From positions 1 through 34,528 of the forward strand of contig NW_003117699.1 of the NCBI RefSeq assembly GCF_000003605.2: 34,528 bases of DNA, given 5' to 3'. How positions within the stretch are numbered: position 1 is the stretch's first letter; each line of letters starts with the position of its first letter. Under the pieces are notes generated by a model, which was not told the DNA's origin, searched no databases, and saw nothing but the letters and a program-made list of their open reading frames with translations. Source of the stretch: Saccoglossus kowalevskii. Its lineage: Eukaryota > Hemichordata > Enteropneusta > Harrimaniidae. This document shows positions 32,687 to 34,528 of the stretch, piece after piece. The position numbers were made by a program, and so were the translations under genes.

Positions 32687-33575
32687 AGGATTTTTTTAGG
32701 TTTCATCACATACATATCAAGATATGAGACACGTTCGTGCATCTATTTTTCACTGTGATGTAATCATTTTAGTAGAAAGACATGGAAATTTAGGCTCGTT
32801 TTCAAATTCATGAACATTTTTCAATTTCCCTATTATTTTCGGAGAACAAGGTGGTGACGCTGTCGGCACATAGTGGAGTTTGACCAGTTAACTTACCGTG
32901 AAAAGTCGTACAAAGTGAACGCAAAGTTGTGCAAAGTGATTACAAAGTTTGTAGATGTATTTGTATGTTTGACCTAAGTTGTTGGCATATAGAAACCCGC
33001 AATTGTAAAGTCAAACAAATGAATAAAAGCGAGATGAAAACAGCATATATTAGCAGAGTATCACATGAGCTGACTGACCGTTAAGATGATAGAAGCAGCA
33101 TGCAAAGTTGATAAAAGCGTTCAAAACGTTGGCGGAGTTGCATGTATATATAACCTAAGTCATTGGAATGCCAACCCCGCAGTTAAATTTCGAAAACATT
33201 GAGTATATGTCTAGAAAATTCCCGATATGTAAGCAGATTATCGCAACTGCGAACCGAAAATCGAAGACAAAATGCTTACAAAGTTATGAAAAGCGATTGC
33301 AAAGTTTGTAGAATCGTTTGGAAATGTTACATATGATATTATATTGGCGGGTTACATAGTCAAAAGTTCGAAAACGTAAATACATATTTCGCACATTGCC
33401 GATGAAGTAGCGTACTATCACTCGGAGCATGTGGAGGTCATAGGTCAATGCAAGAAGTTACTTTTACAAAAGCTATCAAGTTTAAAACAGTTTCAAAGAT
33501 GAAATAGTCGCTAATTCGAGAATATATTTCCAATTACGTAAGCAGTAGTGTGGGTAGTTGAAGAGACAAAGTTTA
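32625..33575 (+). repeat. Satellite unit U35 (951 bp)
   Basis: Four one-base losses between 32715 and 32772. From module A rightwards it carries the U23-U27 variants (GATAGAAGCAGC, CATTGAGTAT, AAAATGCTTAC, GTAGAATCG, TTTCAAAGATG, GTAGTTGAAG) with further private changes. GACCGTTAAG gives a stop in the common short frame. Confidence 0.97.
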
Positions 33576-33638
33576 AAGTTAAGCTCAATCGGGCATGGTT
33601 AGTTCTTGCATGGGGAGACTGCCTGAAAAAAACAGCCG
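33576..33638 (+). pseudogene. 5S rRNA-derived segment, U36
   Basis: T-tract 33643-33652 (10 T). One G inserted in box C (ATGGGGAGAC), and the stretch after it has drifted to AACAGCCGGGTA. The most decayed copy. Confidence 0.8.
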
Positions 33639-34528
33639 GGTATTTTTTTTTTGATTTCATCACTTACATATCAAAGATATGAGACAACGTTCGTGCATCT
33701 TTTTTTCACTGTGATGTAAATTATTTTTAGTAGAAAGAAAATGGAAATTTAGGCTTGTTTCCAAATTCATGAACATTTTTCCAATTTCCCTATTATTTTC
33801 GGAGATCAAGTTGGTGACGCTGTCGGCACATAGTGGGGTTTGACCTGTTAAGTTACCGTGAAAAGTCGTACAAAGTGAACGCAAAGTTGTGCAAAGTGAT
33901 CACAAAGTTTGTAGATGTATTTGTATGTTTGCCCTAAGTTGTTGGCATATAGAAACCCGCAATTGTAAAGTCAAACAAATGAATAAAAGCGAGATGAAAA
34001 CAGCCTATATTAACAGAGTATCACATGAGCTGACTGACCGTAAAGATGATAGAAACAGCATACAAAGTTGATAAAAGCGTTCAAAACGTTGGCGGAGTTG
34101 CATGTATATATAACCTAAGTCATTGCAATGCCAACCCCGCAGTTAAATTTCGAAAACATTAAGCATATGTCTAGAAAATTCCCGATATGTAAGCAGATTA
34201 TCGCCACTGCGAACCGAAAATCGAAGACAAACTGCTTACAAAGTTATAAAAAGCGATTGCAAAGTTTTTAGATTCGTTTGGCAATGTTACATATGATATT
34301 ATATTGACGGGTTCCATAGTCAAAAGTTCGAAAACGAAAGTACATATTTCGCACATTGCCGTTAAAGTAGCGTACTATCAGTCGGAGCATGTATAGGTCA
34401 TAGGTCAATTCAAGAAGTCACTTGTACAAACGCTATCAAGTTTAAAACAGTTTCAAAAATGAAATAGCCGCCAGTTCGAGTATATTTCAAATTACGTAAG
34501 CAAGAGTGTGGGTAGTTGAAGAGACAAA
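33576..34528 (+). repeat. Satellite unit U36, most diverged, cut by the right edge
   Basis: Has the most private changes of any unit, more than 20 seen by eye, for example CATGGGGAGAC, AACAGCCGGGTA, GATTTCATCACTTAC, GTGGGGTTTG, TTTGCCCTAAG, CATACAAAG, CATTGCAATGCC and TAGCCGCCAG. The window stops about 5 bp before the next unit would start. Confidence 0.95.

Larger units (their letters stand above)
1..34528 (+). repeat. Satellite array of 37 tandem units of about 954 bp
   Basis: The same sequence of about 954 bp recurs head to tail from the first base to the last, always in one orientation. Spacing between equivalent points is 951-956 bp for most units, 943 bp for two with small deletions (U12, U31) and 664/665 bp for two with a 288-bp deletion (U28, U29). 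I phased units at the start of the 5S-like segment; this choice is arbitrary. No unrelated sequence, transposon or gene interrupts the array, and no stretch over 300 bp departs from it. What is seen is a homogenised tandem repeat. That it is heterochromatic, centromeric or subtelomeric cannot be told from the sequence. An array of decayed 5S rDNA repeats, with gene remnant plus spacer, is the best reading of its origin. Confidence 0.98.

Noticed and set aside
1-34528. CRISPR array or bacterial repeat
   Set aside because: The repeat is about 954 bp with no short repeat-spacer pattern, no cas genes and no coding density. The 5S-like segment is of the animal type.
1-34528. Tandem transposable elements
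   Set aside because: No unit shows terminal inverted repeats, target-site duplications, a poly-A tail or any transposase or reverse-transcriptase coding, and units abut without a break.

Overview
The whole 34.5-kb window is one head-to-tail satellite array with no protein-coding gene. A unit of about 954 bp runs 37 times on the + strand: a 799-bp partial unit at the left edge (U0), 35 complete units (U1-U35, of which U28 and U29 are about 665 bp) and a last unit (U36) cut off about 5 bp before its end. Both window edges fall inside the array, so the true array is longer. Units look roughly 96-99 % alike by eye. Base composition is AT-rich, roughly 35-40 % G+C in the stretches I counted. This is nuclear DNA of a eukaryote, most likely an invertebrate-type animal, because the 5S rRNA-like segment in each unit reads like animal rather than plant 5S. 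I cannot name the species.

Layout of one unit, phased to start at the 5S-like segment: (1) about 62 bp that align without gaps to positions 49-110 of animal 5S rRNA (49 of 62 identical to the human sequence), holding box A, the intermediate element and a well-kept box C of the RNA polymerase III internal promoter, but no recognisable 5' half of 5S; (2) a T-tract of 6-10 T, then a 6-bp hairpin (CATATC/GATATG) and a second T-tract; (3) about 200 bp of AT-rich spacer; (4) three diverged internal modules of about 174-181 bp, plus the start of a fourth, whose shared landmarks fall at matching offsets. The unit is therefore itself built from an older, nucleosome-length repeat joined to a 5S fragment. 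Short A-tracts lie 10-11 bp apart at the head of each module, a pattern expected of intrinsically curved DNA.

The array shows its history. Neighbouring units share private variants (U3-U9, U14-U15, U19-U22, U23-U27). A two-unit block appears duplicated (U19-U20 and U21-U22). Two adjacent units carry the same 288-bp deletion. Some variant sets recur 7 to 28 kb away (U35 with U23-U27; U33-U34 with U16-U17). These are marks of unequal exchange and gene conversion. The last units, especially U36, carry the most private changes, which may mean the right edge of the array is near. Clusters of one-base losses in homopolymers (for example at 1-70) look more like assembly error than biology.

The short open frames present in most units are by-products of the homogenised repeat: several are broken, and replacement changes outnumber silent ones.
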